Assembly: GCF_006715165.1 (NCBI RefSeq) | Contig: NZ_VFMS01000001.1 | Coordinates: 3,038,001 to 3,102,000, forward strand | Source of the DNA: Arthrobacter sp. SLBN-122 | GTDB taxonomy: Bacteria > Actinomycetota > Actinomycetes > Actinomycetales > Micrococcaceae | Direction of reading: 5' to 3' | DNA: 64,000 nucleotides | Shown here: positions 27,122 through 36,972 of the stretch, one piece after another | Numbering within the stretch: the first letter of the stretch is position 1 | How the letters are laid out: each line of letters begins with the position of its first letter | Position numbers and translations under genes: made by a program | The notes under the pieces: model-generated | What the model saw: only the letters and a program-made list of their open reading frames with translations | The model's database searches: none | Told to the model about the DNA's origin: nothing

Positions 27122-28912
27122 ATGGCGAAGTACACGGTTCAGCAGCAGCAAGTGGACACGCTTCTTGGGTGGGTCCGCAGCGGGCAGGTGGCGATTCCCG
27201 AGATGCAACGGCCCTTCGTATGGAATTCCACCAAGGTTCGTGACCTCATGGACTCGCTGTATAACGGCTTTCCTATTGGTTACTTGATCACGTGGCAAAG
27301 CCTGGACGTTGGATTGAAGGACGGAAGTAAATCAAACTTCAAGCAGATCCTCATCGATGGACAGCAGCGCATTACGGCCATGACGGCAGCGCTGGTCGGG
27401 GAGCCAGTTGTTGATAAGACATACGCAAGAAAGCGAATCAAGATTGCTTTTAACCCGGTGACCGAGGAATTCGCCACCCTGACCCCGGTGCTTGCCAAAA
27501 GTCCAGAATGGATTCCCGACGTGGCGGAGTTTATTAGTGCTCCGTCTGTCCTCGGCCTCATGAAGACTTACATTGCCGCTAACCCCGGGGCGGATGAATT
27601 AGCGGTCGAACAGGCTTTCGGTAGGCTCGGGGCGATTAAGACAGCGCAAGTGGGCATTATCACTCTGGCGGACGACCTGGACATCACCACGGTGACAGAG
27701 ATCTTCATCCGCATCAATTCTAAGGGCGTTCCGCTGAGCAGCGCGGACTTTGCCATGAGCAAGATCGCGAGCCACGGCGAGTTCGGGTCTAACCTTAGGA
27801 AACTCATCGATTACTTCTGTCACCTGGCGGTGTCCCCTCATGTATACGACGACATCGCGCAGAACGATACTGCTTTCGCTTCCTCCGGGTACATGAAGAA
27901 AATTGCCTGGCTCAGGCGGGATGCTTCCGACCTCTACGATCCCACTTACACCGACGTCATCCGTGTAGCCGGAATCAAGGAGTTCAAGCGAGGTAAAGTG
28001 GCCGCCTTGGTTAGCCTTTTGTCTGGGCGTGACTTTGAGACGAGAACTTTTGACGAGCAACTTGCTGTGGAGTCATTTACCCGGCTCGAAAAAGTTCTGC
28101 TTGAAATCGCTAACGAGTACAACTTCCAGCAGTTCATCATGACTATTAAGTCTGCCGGTTTCATTTCTCCTGGCATGATCAGTTCTAAGAACGCATTGAA
28201 CTTTGCTTACGCCTTGTACCTGCACTTGCGTAGCGAGGGACGGCTCACAGAGGGCGACATTAAACGCGTCGTTCGGAAGTGGTTCGTTATGTCCCTTATC
28301 ACCAGCCGGTACACGGGTTCCTTCGAGACTGCCTTCGAAGCAGATATACGCAGGATTTCAGAGTACGGAGCCAGCGAGTTCCTTGCCAACATCGAGCGGT
28401 CTTCTATGAGCGAGAACTTTTGGGATGTAGCGGTGCCTATGTCGATGGAGTCTTCCAGCATCCGCAGCCCCTTCTTTCAAACGTACCTTGCTGCACAGGT
28501 GCACTCCAGTGCGCGGGGATTCCTCTCCAAGAACATCACCGTGGCCAACATGCTGGAGGAGTCCGGGGATATTCATCACCTCGTCCCGAAGAATTACCTA
28601 CAAAAGAACGGTATTCGTGACCGCAGCGACTATAACCAAATCGCAAATTATGCGTTGACAGAGACGCCCATCAATATCGGCATAAAGGATTCTGCACCCG
28701 CGGACTACATGGAAAGGGTGAAACAGCAGATCGATGACGGTGAACTACGGCTTGGCGAAATCACCGAACGTTACGAGCTGAAGGAGAACTTGGCAGCGAA
28801 CGCTGTTCCGGAATCCATTTTTGACACCACAGCGGAGACTTACGGACAGTTCTTGATAGAACGCCGCCTGATGATGTCGCACTACATTCGGGATTACTAC
28901 CGCAGCCTCTGA
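27122..28912 (+). CDS. DUF262/HNH (GmrSD-like) protein
   Basis: This 596-aa protein opens with the DUF262 pattern VAIPEMQRPFVWN, SLYNGFPIGYLITW and IDGQQRITAM near residue 78, the nucleotide-binding/ParB-like half of GmrS-type enzymes. The C-terminal region has HHLVPKNYL near 484 and a downstream Asn (LTETPINIG), an HNH-like arrangement as in GmrD/DUF1524 nucleases. GmrSD proteins cut glucosylated-hydroxymethylcytosine phage DNA; specificity here is unknown. The ATG at 27122 is preferred over the in-frame GTG at 27110, because GGGAG lies at the right distance. It is a complete, single-gene type IV candidate. Confidence 0.85.
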   Translation: MAKYTVQQQQVDTLLGWVRSGQVAIPEMQRPFVWNSTKVRDLMDSLYNGFPIGYLITWQSLDVGLKDGSKSNFKQILIDGQQRITAMTAALVGEPVVDKTYARKRIKIAFNPVTEEFATLTPVLAKSPEWIPDVAEFISAPSVLGLMKTYIAANPGADELAVEQAFGRLGAIKTAQVGIITLADDLDITTVTEIFIRINSKGVPLSSADFAMSKIASHGEFGSNLRKLIDYFCHLAVSPHVYDDIAQNDTAFASSGYMKKIAWLRRDASDLYDPTYTDVIRVAGIKEFKRGKVAALVSLLSGRDFETRTFDEQLAVESFTRLEKVLLEIANEYNFQQFIMTIKSAGFISPGMISSKNALNFAYALYLHLRSEGRLTEGDIKRVVRKWFVMSLITSRYTGSFETAFEADIRRISEYGASEFLANIERSSMSENFWDVAVPMSMESSSIRSPFFQTYLAAQVHSSARGFLSKNITVANMLEESGDIHHLVPKNYLQKNGIRDRSDYNQIANYALTETPINIGIKDSAPADYMERVKQQIDDGELRLGEITERYELKENLAANAVPESIFDTTAETYGQFLIERRLMMSHYIRDYYRSL

Positions 28913-29113
28913 CCAAAGCACTGGGGCTGACCTCATCTCGGCATGGTTGCTCTCACGCTCTCTGCCGATTGCAGGCTGGTGTCCGCCGGCTTGTTGGTGC
29001 GCTAGAACGGCTCAGCGTAATTCACATCGTCCGCGATGCAGGTCCATCGAGAACGTAAAAGCCGCCGCTCCCGTGCACAATTGACAGGTATATATGCATC
29101 TCAGGGGGCGCGC

Positions 29114-31990
29114 GTGACCACGGACTACCATGCCAAATATTGGGCGAACCTGCTCAAGGCACAAACATCCACCACCAGCGACGTCATGGCTGCCGTGTCG
29201 TCGGCGCGGGTGGACCTCAACCCCCACCAGGTGGAGGCGGCGTCCTTTGTTCTTCGCTCGCCTCTGAGCAACGGCGTTGTCCTGGCCGATGAAGTGGGCC
29301 TCGGCAAGACCATCGAGGCCGGACTGGTGCTGCTGCAGCTGTGGGCCCGACGCAAGCGGCGCTTGCTGATCGTTGCTCCCGCAACCCTCCGCCGACAGTG
29401 GGCATCGGAACTGTCCGAAAAGTTCGGACTTCCCGCCCGTGTCCTTGACGCTGACTCCTACGGGGGCAAAGGGAATCCGTTCGACGACGACAGGTCGGTT
29501 CTGATCTGCTCATACCACTTTGCGGCTCGTCATCAGGGTGATGTCCAGATGGTCGCCTGGGACCGCATCGTTTTTGATGAGGCACACCAGCTGAGGAACG
29601 TCTGGAAGTCCCAGAACCAGCGGGCCAAGGCGCTCGCAAGGGCAACCCGCCATGCTCCAAAGCTGCTACTAACGGCCACGCCTCTGCAGAACTCGCTGAT
29701 GGAACTCTACGGTCTCGTCCAGATCATCGATGAACACGTCTTCGGTGGCCAGAAAACATTCCGCAGCGCCTACTCCAGTGCTGCCACGGACGCGCGCACC
29801 ATGCTGGAGTTGAAGGCGCGTCTGCAGCCGCTGGTCAAAAGAACTTTGCGTCGCCAGGTACGGGAGTATGTGAAGTTCACCAGCCGTATCCCCATCACCC
29901 AGGACTTCACTCCCAGCGACGACGAGCAAGCGCTCTATGACCTGGTGTCTGAGTATTTGCAGCAGGATGACTCCTATGCGCTGCCCAAGGCGCAGCGCAC
30001 TCTGATGACACTGATTCTGCGCAAGATTCTGGCGTCCTCGTCGGTGGCAATCGCAGCCACTCTGGAGAATATGGCAGCCAAGCTGGAGGGCCAGGTGCGC
30101 CGCCTTTCCGGGGAAAAGTCCGACGGCGGGACTCGCCACTCCGAGGCGGAGGACCTGGCTGAGGAGCTGGAAATCGATGAGGATTACGATGGCGAGCTGG
30201 AGGAATCCCGCGGGGTCGAGTTTGTCGATTCAGAGTTTGCGGGGGACGTCGCCGGCAGGCGGTCGGAAGCATCCCAGCTGCGGCAGTTTGCCGACCTGGC
30301 GCATTCGATCCAGCTCGATGCGAAGGCGAAGTCGTTGATCGAGATCCTGCCCAAGGCCCTTGCCATGGCCCAGGAACGGGGAGCCCAGGAGAAGGCGGTC
30401 ATTTTCACAGAGTCGCGCCGGACTCAGCATCATCTGGTGGAGCTCCTCGAAGCAACCGGCTACGCGGGCAAAGTGATCACCATCAACGGGCAGAACACCG
30501 AGGCGCAGGTCCAGGCGGTTTACAGCAAGTGGCGGGCTAAGCGGCTGGAAGCCGGGCTGGCCGTGGCCAACCGGGTATCGGACACAAAGTCTGCGATCGT
30601 GGACGCTTTTCGGGACGATTACCCGATCCTGGTGGCGACTGAAGCGGCGGCAGAAGGCCTTAACCTCCAGTTCTGTTCCCTTGTGGTCAACTTCGATCTG
30701 CCGTGGAATCCCCAGCGCATCGAGCAGCGTATTGGACGTTGCCACCGCTACGGCCAGAAACACGATGTAGTCGTGGTGAACTTCCTGAACACGTCCAACG
30801 AGGCGGATAAGCGCGTCTTCGAACTCCTGGATGAAAAATTCAAGCTGTTCAGCGGGGTCTTCGGCGCCAGTGACGAGGTGTTGGGGGCGCTGGCATCGGG
30901 TTTCGACCTCGAGAAGCGGATCGGTGCCGTTTACCAGACCTGCCGCACGGCGCAGGAAATCGAGGAGCAGTTCGACAAGCTTCGCAGCGAACTTGAGACC
31001 GAGATTGAATCCAAGATGGATTCCACGAAGGCCACGCTGTTGGAGGACTTTGACGACGAGGTCATCGAGCGACTGGACGTACAGCTTGGCGAGAGCAAAC
31101 GATCGCTCGGACTCCAGCAGGCGGCGCTCTGGTTTCTGACGCAGCACGAATTGCAGCAGGCAGCCGGAGCAGCTGCGGTGTTCGACCGGGACCAATTGCT
31201 GTTTGAACTGGATGGCGACGAACACCCAGGGCGCTATGTCATGGATTGGGCAAGAGCCGATGAGCTCAGGGCCACCTTCTACCATCACTTGTCACCGCTC
31301 GCGGAGTTGCTGAGCGCAAGGGCGGCGGCCCGGCAGCTGCCCGAGTCCGAGGTGGTCTTCGACTATTCGTCCCACGGCAGCACTGTGGGTGCCCTGGAGC
31401 AGCTTCGAGGAAAGTCAGGGCTCATGGCGGCCCAACTAGTTACCGCCGAATCGGCGGACAGCGTGCTCGAGCTGATCCTCACTGGTGTGACCGATGGTGG
31501 CGACGTGCTCGACGGCGAGCAGCTGGCCCGGATGTTCAGCCTGCAGGCCGCCGAGCTTGGCAGGGCTTTGGCGCCCGGAGAGGTCCGCTCCGTCCTGGCC
31601 AAACACATCAATGGCGACGTCAAAGCTTTCGAAATGGCGCAGCGTGAACGGCTGGACGTGTTGCTCTCCGAGGAATCGGAAAAGCTGGACCGCTGGGCGG
31701 ATGATCTCCGGCAGGGGCTGGAACTTGAGCTGAAAGAGATCGAGAAGACGCTTAAGGAAGCCGGCCGCGAAGCCCGCCAGTCGGCCGGGATGGGTATCCA
31801 GGAGAAGCTTCTTGCCCAGCGGAAAAAGCAGGAGTTGGAGCGTAAGCGGAACCAGAAGCGCAGGGAACTTTACGAGGAGCAGGACAGGATCGACGCCCGC
31901 AGGGATGAATTACTGTCCGAGGTAGAGGCTAAGCTCGCCGCCAAGGTGATGGTGGAAGATTTGTTCGCCATCCGCTGGACGTTGGCCTAA
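29114..31990 (+). CDS. SNF2-type helicase associated with type III restriction-modification
   Basis: This 958-aa SWI2/SNF2-family ATPase has Walker A LADEVGLGKTIEAG near 60, FDEAHQLRN near 154, LLLTATPLQN, and the RapA-like motif VI WNPQRIEQRIGRCHRYGQ near 536. The last 110 residues are a highly charged coiled coil. The start is set to the GTG at 29114 after AGGGGG; an upstream ATG would add 26 poor residues. The gene is followed by a type III Mod and Res on the same strand, and SNF2 proteins accompany such loci in many genomes. It may remodel or translocate DNA for the restriction complex. Confidence 0.85.
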   Translation: MTTDYHAKYWANLLKAQTSTTSDVMAAVSSARVDLNPHQVEAASFVLRSPLSNGVVLADEVGLGKTIEAGLVLLQLWARRKRRLLIVAPATLRRQWASELSEKFGLPARVLDADSYGGKGNPFDDDRSVLICSYHFAARHQGDVQMVAWDRIVFDEAHQLRNVWKSQNQRAKALARATRHAPKLLLTATPLQNSLMELYGLVQIIDEHVFGGQKTFRSAYSSAATDARTMLELKARLQPLVKRTLRRQVREYVKFTSRIPITQDFTPSDDEQALYDLVSEYLQQDDSYALPKAQRTLMTLILRKILASSSVAIAATLENMAAKLEGQVRRLSGEKSDGGTRHSEAEDLAEELEIDEDYDGELEESRGVEFVDSEFAGDVAGRRSEASQLRQFADLAHSIQLDAKAKSLIEILPKALAMAQERGAQEKAVIFTESRRTQHHLVELLEATGYAGKVITINGQNTEAQVQAVYSKWRAKRLEAGLAVANRVSDTKSAIVDAFRDDYPILVATEAAAEGLNLQFCSLVVNFDLPWNPQRIEQRIGRCHRYGQKHDVVVVNFLNTSNEADKRVFELLDEKFKLFSGVFGASDEVLGALASGFDLEKRIGAVYQTCRTAQEIEEQFDKLRSELETEIESKMDSTKATLLEDFDDEVIERLDVQLGESKRSLGLQQAALWFLTQHELQQAAGAAAVFDRDQLLFELDGDEHPGRYVMDWARADELRATFYHHLSPLAELLSARAAARQLPESEVVFDYSSHGSTVGALEQLRGKSGLMAAQLVTAESADSVLELILTGVTDGGDVLDGEQLARMFSLQAAELGRALAPGEVRSVLAKHINGDVKAFEMAQRERLDVLLSEESEKLDRWADDLRQGLELELKEIEKTLKEAGREARQSAGMGIQEKLLAQRKKQELERKRNQKRRELYEEQDRIDARRDELLSEVEAKLAAKVMVEDLFAIRWTLA

Positions 31991-32393
31991 AAATCGCTGT
32001 CGAGGCTGGACACTACTGATCGATGGTCTGTCGGTGATGACCAGATCGATTAGTTCCTGGGATCGATCCTGTAGAAGCTTGCCCTGAACGAGTGTGGCCA
32101 CGGTGACGGCGGCATGGATGCCGCGCCTTAGTCCAGGTGTTGAGGTACCAGCGTTCGGTCCTGTCGCGAATTCCGGCGAGGCCTGCCACCTCCGCCTGAG
32201 GCCAGGCGGATCCCTGGGTGTCTCTGCAACCGAGGCCGTGGAGCTTGGTGCTTCGAGACCCAGCTTGGGGTGCGACACGGCGTCAAGCTCGGTGCAAAGC
32301 GGCGAGGTTAATGCCATATTTGTATGTCATTGTTTCCGCGCTCGGCGTGCTACGCCCTGCTCGGATTGTCTTACTCAACATGGGGTGCGATTT
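31991..32393. other. 403-bp gap between the SNF2 and Mod genes
   Basis: No intact gene is visible. The minus strand contains a coding-like run (about 31.99-32.15 kb) including GIHAAVTVATLVQGKLL and ELIDLVITDRPS, which could be the end of a decayed gene or mobile element. No terminal repeats were found. The Mod frame also stays open upstream here, but its translation looks non-coding. Confidence 0.3.
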
Positions 32394-34256
32394 ATGTCTG
32401 ACGGCGCATGGAAGATTCAGGAACTGGCGTCGGAAGGCTTGACGGACCGGGCCGCCGAACTGGGGCAGCTGTTCCCGGAGGCAGTAACTGACGGCAAGGT
32501 GGACATCGAGAAGCTGAAACTGCTCCTCGGTGAGGCCGTCGAGGAGTCCCCAGAGCGGTACGGGCTCACCTGGCCTGGGAAGCGCGATGCCATCCGCCTG
32601 GCACAGAAGCAGTCGACCGCCACACTCAAGCCGATGCTGGCCGAGTCAGCCGAATTTGACACCACCAAGAACGTCATCATCGAAGGCGACAACCTTGAGG
32701 TCCTGAAGCTCCTGCAAAAGAGCTACTACGGCGAGGTCAAGGTGATATACATCGACCCGCCGTACAACACAGGCAATGACTTCGTGTATAAGGACGATTT
32801 TGCCCAGCCCATGGTCGAGTACCTGCGCGTCTCAGGGCAGACCGACGAAGATGGGCGCCAAACTTCAGTAAATACGGAAACCTCGGGGCGATTTCACTCG
32901 CACTGGCTCAACATGATGTACCCGCGTCTAGCTGCGGCCCGTAGCCTGCTCCACGAACAGGGTTTGATCTTCATAAGCATTGATGAAGTGGAAATCTCGC
33001 GACTAAGACTGGTTTGCGACGAGGTCTTTGGTGAGGAAAACCACGTCGCTGACTTTGTGTGGCATAACAAGCGGGGCGGCGGAAATGACGCTAAGCACGT
33101 GGCAGTAGAACACGAGTACGTTGTCGCCTACGCGCGCGACAAAGTCCGTCTGGCGCACTTGTTTGTGCCATATGATCCGGCGTATCTCACGCGCTATCGT
33201 GAGAAAGACTCCGTGGGACGCTTCTTCTGGGACACTTTCAAACGAAAGTCGGGAAAACAGTACTATCCGATTATTTGCCCTGACGGCACGGTCCTGGAAT
33301 TCGACGAGAGGGGCAACCCGCTGAGTTGGCTTCGTTCTGAGGCACGATTCCTGCAAGACCAGAAAGAGGGCGAAGTCCGGTTCGTCCGCTATGGAGATAG
33401 ATGGTCAGTCCAATTTAAGCAGCGTCTGCCGGAAGGCAAAAAACCGCGGACGGTCTTCCTCGAGGAATCTATCCTGGGAAGCCAGGGAACCACCAGTGAC
33501 GGAAGCACCGCCATGTTGGATCTTTTTGGCTCTAACATCTTCGACAATCCGAAGCCTGTACCCCTGCTGAAACACCTGCTTTCGTTTCAGGGGGATCAAG
33601 ACAGCATCATTCTCGACTTCTTCGCGGGGTCTGGAACCACAGCCGATGCAGTTATGAATTTGAACGCCGAGGACAGTGGTAACCGACGCTTCATCCTTGT
33701 GCAGCTTCCTGAGAAAACCGACAACCCGGAGTACCCGAGGATCTCGGACATCACCCGTGAGCGCGTCCGCCGTGCCGGGAAAAAGATCAAGGGAAAAGCC
33801 GGAAATAAGGCCGCGAACCTGGATGTGGGTTTCCGGGCGTTCAAGCTGGCAGAGTCGAACTTCCGGAACTGGGATTCGGATACGGACACATTCCTAAGTG
33901 AAGAGCTCGACTTCTACGTCGACAACATCAACTCGGGTGCTTCCGACGACGATGTCGTCCATGAAATTCTGCTCAAGGCTGGCGTGCCACTGAACGTTGA
34001 CCTGCAAAAAATCCAGATTGCCGGCGAGGCTGTTTACGTGGCGATGGGCGGCCTTTTCATCGCAAGCGCGGCACGAAAGATCAGCCAGGAACTGATCGAC
34101 GGCCTGCTCGCGCTGGAGCCGTGGCCCGTGCAGGTAGTGCTGCTGGACGCCGGGTTCGGGGACAACGATTCCCTCAAACTCAATGCCCGCCACCAATTTG
34201 CCAGCCGCCGCCCGGAATCGGATCCGGACAAAGACAACGCCCTCCGCACCGTCTAA
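32394..34256 (+). CDS. mod: Type III DNA methyltransferase (Mod), beta class
   Basis: This 620-aa protein has the catalytic motif IYIDPPYNTGNDF near residue 121, ahead of the SAM-binding motif DFFAGSGTTADA near 409. The order DPPY before FxGxG marks a beta-class N6-adenine or N4-cytosine enzyme, as in type III Mod. The target-recognition region lies between them (about 170-390). The ATG at 32394 follows GGGG and begins with family-like sequence. The stop is 10 bp before the Res start, so both are co-transcribed. It confers both modification and sequence recognition. Confidence 0.92.
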   Translation: MSDGAWKIQELASEGLTDRAAELGQLFPEAVTDGKVDIEKLKLLLGEAVEESPERYGLTWPGKRDAIRLAQKQSTATLKPMLAESAEFDTTKNVIIEGDNLEVLKLLQKSYYGEVKVIYIDPPYNTGNDFVYKDDFAQPMVEYLRVSGQTDEDGRQTSVNTETSGRFHSHWLNMMYPRLAAARSLLHEQGLIFISIDEVEISRLRLVCDEVFGEENHVADFVWHNKRGGGNDAKHVAVEHEYVVAYARDKVRLAHLFVPYDPAYLTRYREKDSVGRFFWDTFKRKSGKQYYPIICPDGTVLEFDERGNPLSWLRSEARFLQDQKEGEVRFVRYGDRWSVQFKQRLPEGKKPRTVFLEESILGSQGTTSDGSTAMLDLFGSNIFDNPKPVPLLKHLLSFQGDQDSIILDFFAGSGTTADAVMNLNAEDSGNRRFILVQLPEKTDNPEYPRISDITRERVRRAGKKIKGKAGNKAANLDVGFRAFKLAESNFRNWDSDTDTFLSEELDFYVDNINSGASDDDVVHEILLKAGVPLNVDLQKIQIAGEAVYVAMGGLFIASAARKISQELIDGLLALEPWPVQVVLLDAGFGDNDSLKLNARHQFASRRPESDPDKDNALRTV

Positions 34257-34266
34257 GGCACTGAAC

Positions 34267-36972
34267 ATGAAACTTCAGTTTGACGCCACCCAGCCGTACC
34301 AGCGCGCGGCCGTTGACGCCGTCGTCGACCTTTTTGCCGGGCAGCCGCTGGCACAAAGCGCCTTCGAAACGTCGTTCGTGGAGGAAGGTGCGCTGCTGAC
34401 AGAAACCGGCATCGGGAACCGGCTCGCCATCAGCGACGACCAGATTCTCCAGAACCTCCGGCTTGTGCAGGGCCGGGAAGAAAATTTCATACCCCCGGAC
34501 GCACAGGACCAAGAGTTGATCTCCAACAACTTCACGGTCGAAATGGAAACAGGCACAGGCAAAACCTACGTCTACCTGCGGACCATCCGCCGGCTGCACG
34601 AGCTCTATGGCTGGCGAAAGTTCATCATCGTGGTGCCATCGGTTGCGATACGTGAAGGTGTCAAGCAGAGCATCGAGGGCATGGCGGAACACTTCGCCGA
34701 GGTCTTCGAACGGCAATCCATGGACGCCTGGGTCTACGACTCCAGGGACATCAACAAGGTCCGCAGCTTCAACCGGGACAGCGACCTCAAGGTCATGATC
34801 ATGACACTGGCCTCGTTCAACAAAGCCGGCAATGTGCTGTTCAAGGACATCGAAGGCCTTGGCCAAGGCATCGATCTGATCGCAGGCACGCGCCCCATCG
34901 TCATCCTGGACGAGCCGCAAAAAATGGAGAGCAAGAAGAGCAAGGAAGCCCTCGGCCAGCTCAACCCGCTGTTCACGCTGCGCTACTCCGCCACCCACAA
35001 GGAGCACTACCACCAGATCTACAAGCTGGACCCGGTCCGCGCCTACGACCTAGGACTGGTCAAGCAGATCATGGTCCGCTCCGTGGTCCAGGAACAGAAC
35101 CTGAACGCCACAAGCGTCAAGGTGAAGAAAATCCTTGCCACGAAGACCAAAGTGATCGCCGACGTCGAAATGTTTGTGCTTTCAAACGGCAAAATCGGCA
35201 AGAAGAATGTGAAGCTGGATCGCGAGGGACAGAGTCTTTACGAACTTTCGGGCGGACTGAGCCAGTATGCCTCCTGGGTGGTGGAAAACATCAAGGCGGA
35301 CACCCGGGAAGTCATTTTCGCGAACGACAAAATCCTCCGTGAAGGCGAGGAGCTCGGTGTCGACCGCGACGCACTGATGCAGGCTCAGGTCCACGCAACC
35401 GTGGAGAAGCACCTGCAGCATGAGGAGTACCTGCGGAAGAAACTCACCGCACCTGGGGAACGGATCAAAGTGCTTTCCGTCATCTTCATTGACAAGGTGG
35501 CTCACTACGCCGGTGCGGAATCATCCCAACCCAAGATCCGCCGCTGGTTCGAACGGGCTTACGCCGAGCTGAGAGTTCAGGACCGTTTTGCAAAGTTGAA
35601 CCTTCCGGACGTCGATGCGGTCCACGGGGGATACTTCGCCGCAGACAAATCAGGCAAGGCCAAGGACTCCCGGGGCGACAGCGCAGATGACCAAGTTATC
35701 TACGACGAGATCATGCGGGATAAGACCAAACTCCTAAACCTGGACAACCCGCGCCGCTTCATTTTCAGCCACTCCGCGCTCCGGGAAGGCTGGGACAACC
35801 CTAACGTTTTCCAGATCTGCACCCTGAATGAGTCGGTCTCTGCGGACCGCAAACGCCAGGAAATCGGCCGGGGGCTGCGCTTGCCAGTGAACGAATCGGG
35901 CGTGCGCTGCTTCGACAAGGCCGTGAACAAGGTGACCGTCATTGCAAACGAGCACTATGAAGACTTCGCTGCGGCACTGCAGTCCGAGATCGAGGAAGAG
36001 ACGGGAGTGAAGTTCGACGGTGGCCGCATCCGGAACGAGCGTGACCAAGTTTCCGTCATGTTGGACCCGGGCTTCCGCCATAACCCGTACTTCAAGGAAT
36101 TGTGGGACAGGATCAAACCCCGGACCCGCTATGAGGTGACCATTGACAGCGACAAGCTGCTGGCTGACGTCGTACAGCGGCTCAAGGAAGCGGATGACAT
36201 CACCGCGCCGAAGTTCGTGATCGCTGACGCCTCCCTGGCCATCAAACGTGGAACGGAACAGGCTGCCGGTGGTGTGAAGGCACAACTGGCAGGGGCCCTG
36301 CACGAGGTGGATACCGTGCAAGCCAAGGTCCGCATTCCGGATGTCTTGGGCTACCTTCAGCGAGAGACCGGGCTGACCCGCGGAACGCTGGCCAAGATTG
36401 TCAAGGCCTCAGGGCGGACAGCCCAGTTGGGCATCAACCCGCAGGGTGTGCTGGACCTCCTGGCCCGAACCATAAACGAGTCCAAGCGTGCCCTGATGGT
36501 TGAAGGAATCGTCTATCACCGTATCGAGGACCATGATGATTCGGAATGGCAGCTGGACATCGTCATGGACGCTGAAGGCCCAGTTGACCGGAAGTACCTG
36601 GTGGAAGTAGACGGTTCCATTTTTAGCCATGTGCGTTTTGATTCGGCGGTGGAGGAGCAGTTCGCCTTGGACCTTTCCGGGCGTCTCGCCGACGGCGACA
36701 CGGACGGAGACATTCGGATGTTCATGAAACTACCGCCCAGGTTCAAGGTCCCCACACCGCTTGGCGGTTACAACCCGGACTGGGCAATCCTCAAGATCGA
36801 TGTGCAGGACGGGCGCGAAACCGATGTCACCATGGTGGTGGAGACCAAGTCGACACGTGAGATCGAGAAACTTCACTCTGAAGAGGTGCGGAAAATCGCC
36901 TGCGGCCGAGCCCACTTCGGTGCGATCGATGTGCGGTATGAAGGACCGGTGGTATCAGCCGCGGAAATCTAG
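34267..36972 (+). CDS. res: Type III restriction enzyme Res subunit
   Basis: This 901-aa protein has SF2 motifs of type III Res: METGTGKTYVYLR near 95, VVPSVAIREG, ILDEPQKMES near 214, SALREGWDNPN, and RQEIGRGLRLPV. The C-terminal endonuclease keeps GGYNPDWAI near 835 and VVETKST near 857, the D...ExK core of PD-(D/E)XK. It requires Mod for site recognition and cuts unmodified DNA after ATP hydrolysis. The ATG at 34267 lies 10 bp after the Mod stop. Its end overlaps the stop of the opposite-strand Vsr-like frame by 4 bp. Confidence 0.92.
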   Translation: MKLQFDATQPYQRAAVDAVVDLFAGQPLAQSAFETSFVEEGALLTETGIGNRLAISDDQILQNLRLVQGREENFIPPDAQDQELISNNFTVEMETGTGKTYVYLRTIRRLHELYGWRKFIIVVPSVAIREGVKQSIEGMAEHFAEVFERQSMDAWVYDSRDINKVRSFNRDSDLKVMIMTLASFNKAGNVLFKDIEGLGQGIDLIAGTRPIVILDEPQKMESKKSKEALGQLNPLFTLRYSATHKEHYHQIYKLDPVRAYDLGLVKQIMVRSVVQEQNLNATSVKVKKILATKTKVIADVEMFVLSNGKIGKKNVKLDREGQSLYELSGGLSQYASWVVENIKADTREVIFANDKILREGEELGVDRDALMQAQVHATVEKHLQHEEYLRKKLTAPGERIKVLSVIFIDKVAHYAGAESSQPKIRRWFERAYAELRVQDRFAKLNLPDVDAVHGGYFAADKSGKAKDSRGDSADDQVIYDEIMRDKTKLLNLDNPRRFIFSHSALREGWDNPNVFQICTLNESVSADRKRQEIGRGLRLPVNESGVRCFDKAVNKVTVIANEHYEDFAAALQSEIEEETGVKFDGGRIRNERDQVSVMLDPGFRHNPYFKELWDRIKPRTRYEVTIDSDKLLADVVQRLKEADDITAPKFVIADASLAIKRGTEQAAGGVKAQLAGALHEVDTVQAKVRIPDVLGYLQRETGLTRGTLAKIVKASGRTAQLGINPQGVLDLLARTINESKRALMVEGIVYHRIEDHDDSEWQLDIVMDAEGPVDRKYLVEVDGSIFSHVRFDSAVEEQFALDLSGRLADGDTDGDIRMFMKLPPRFKVPTPLGGYNPDWAILKIDVQDGRETDVTMVVETKSTREIEKLHSEEVRKIACGRAHFGAIDVRYEGPVVSAAEI

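Noticed and set aside
31991..32393. A possible transposase relic between the SNF2 and Mod genes
   Set aside because: No DDE motif, terminal repeat or family match could be seen; the coding-like run is too short to assign.
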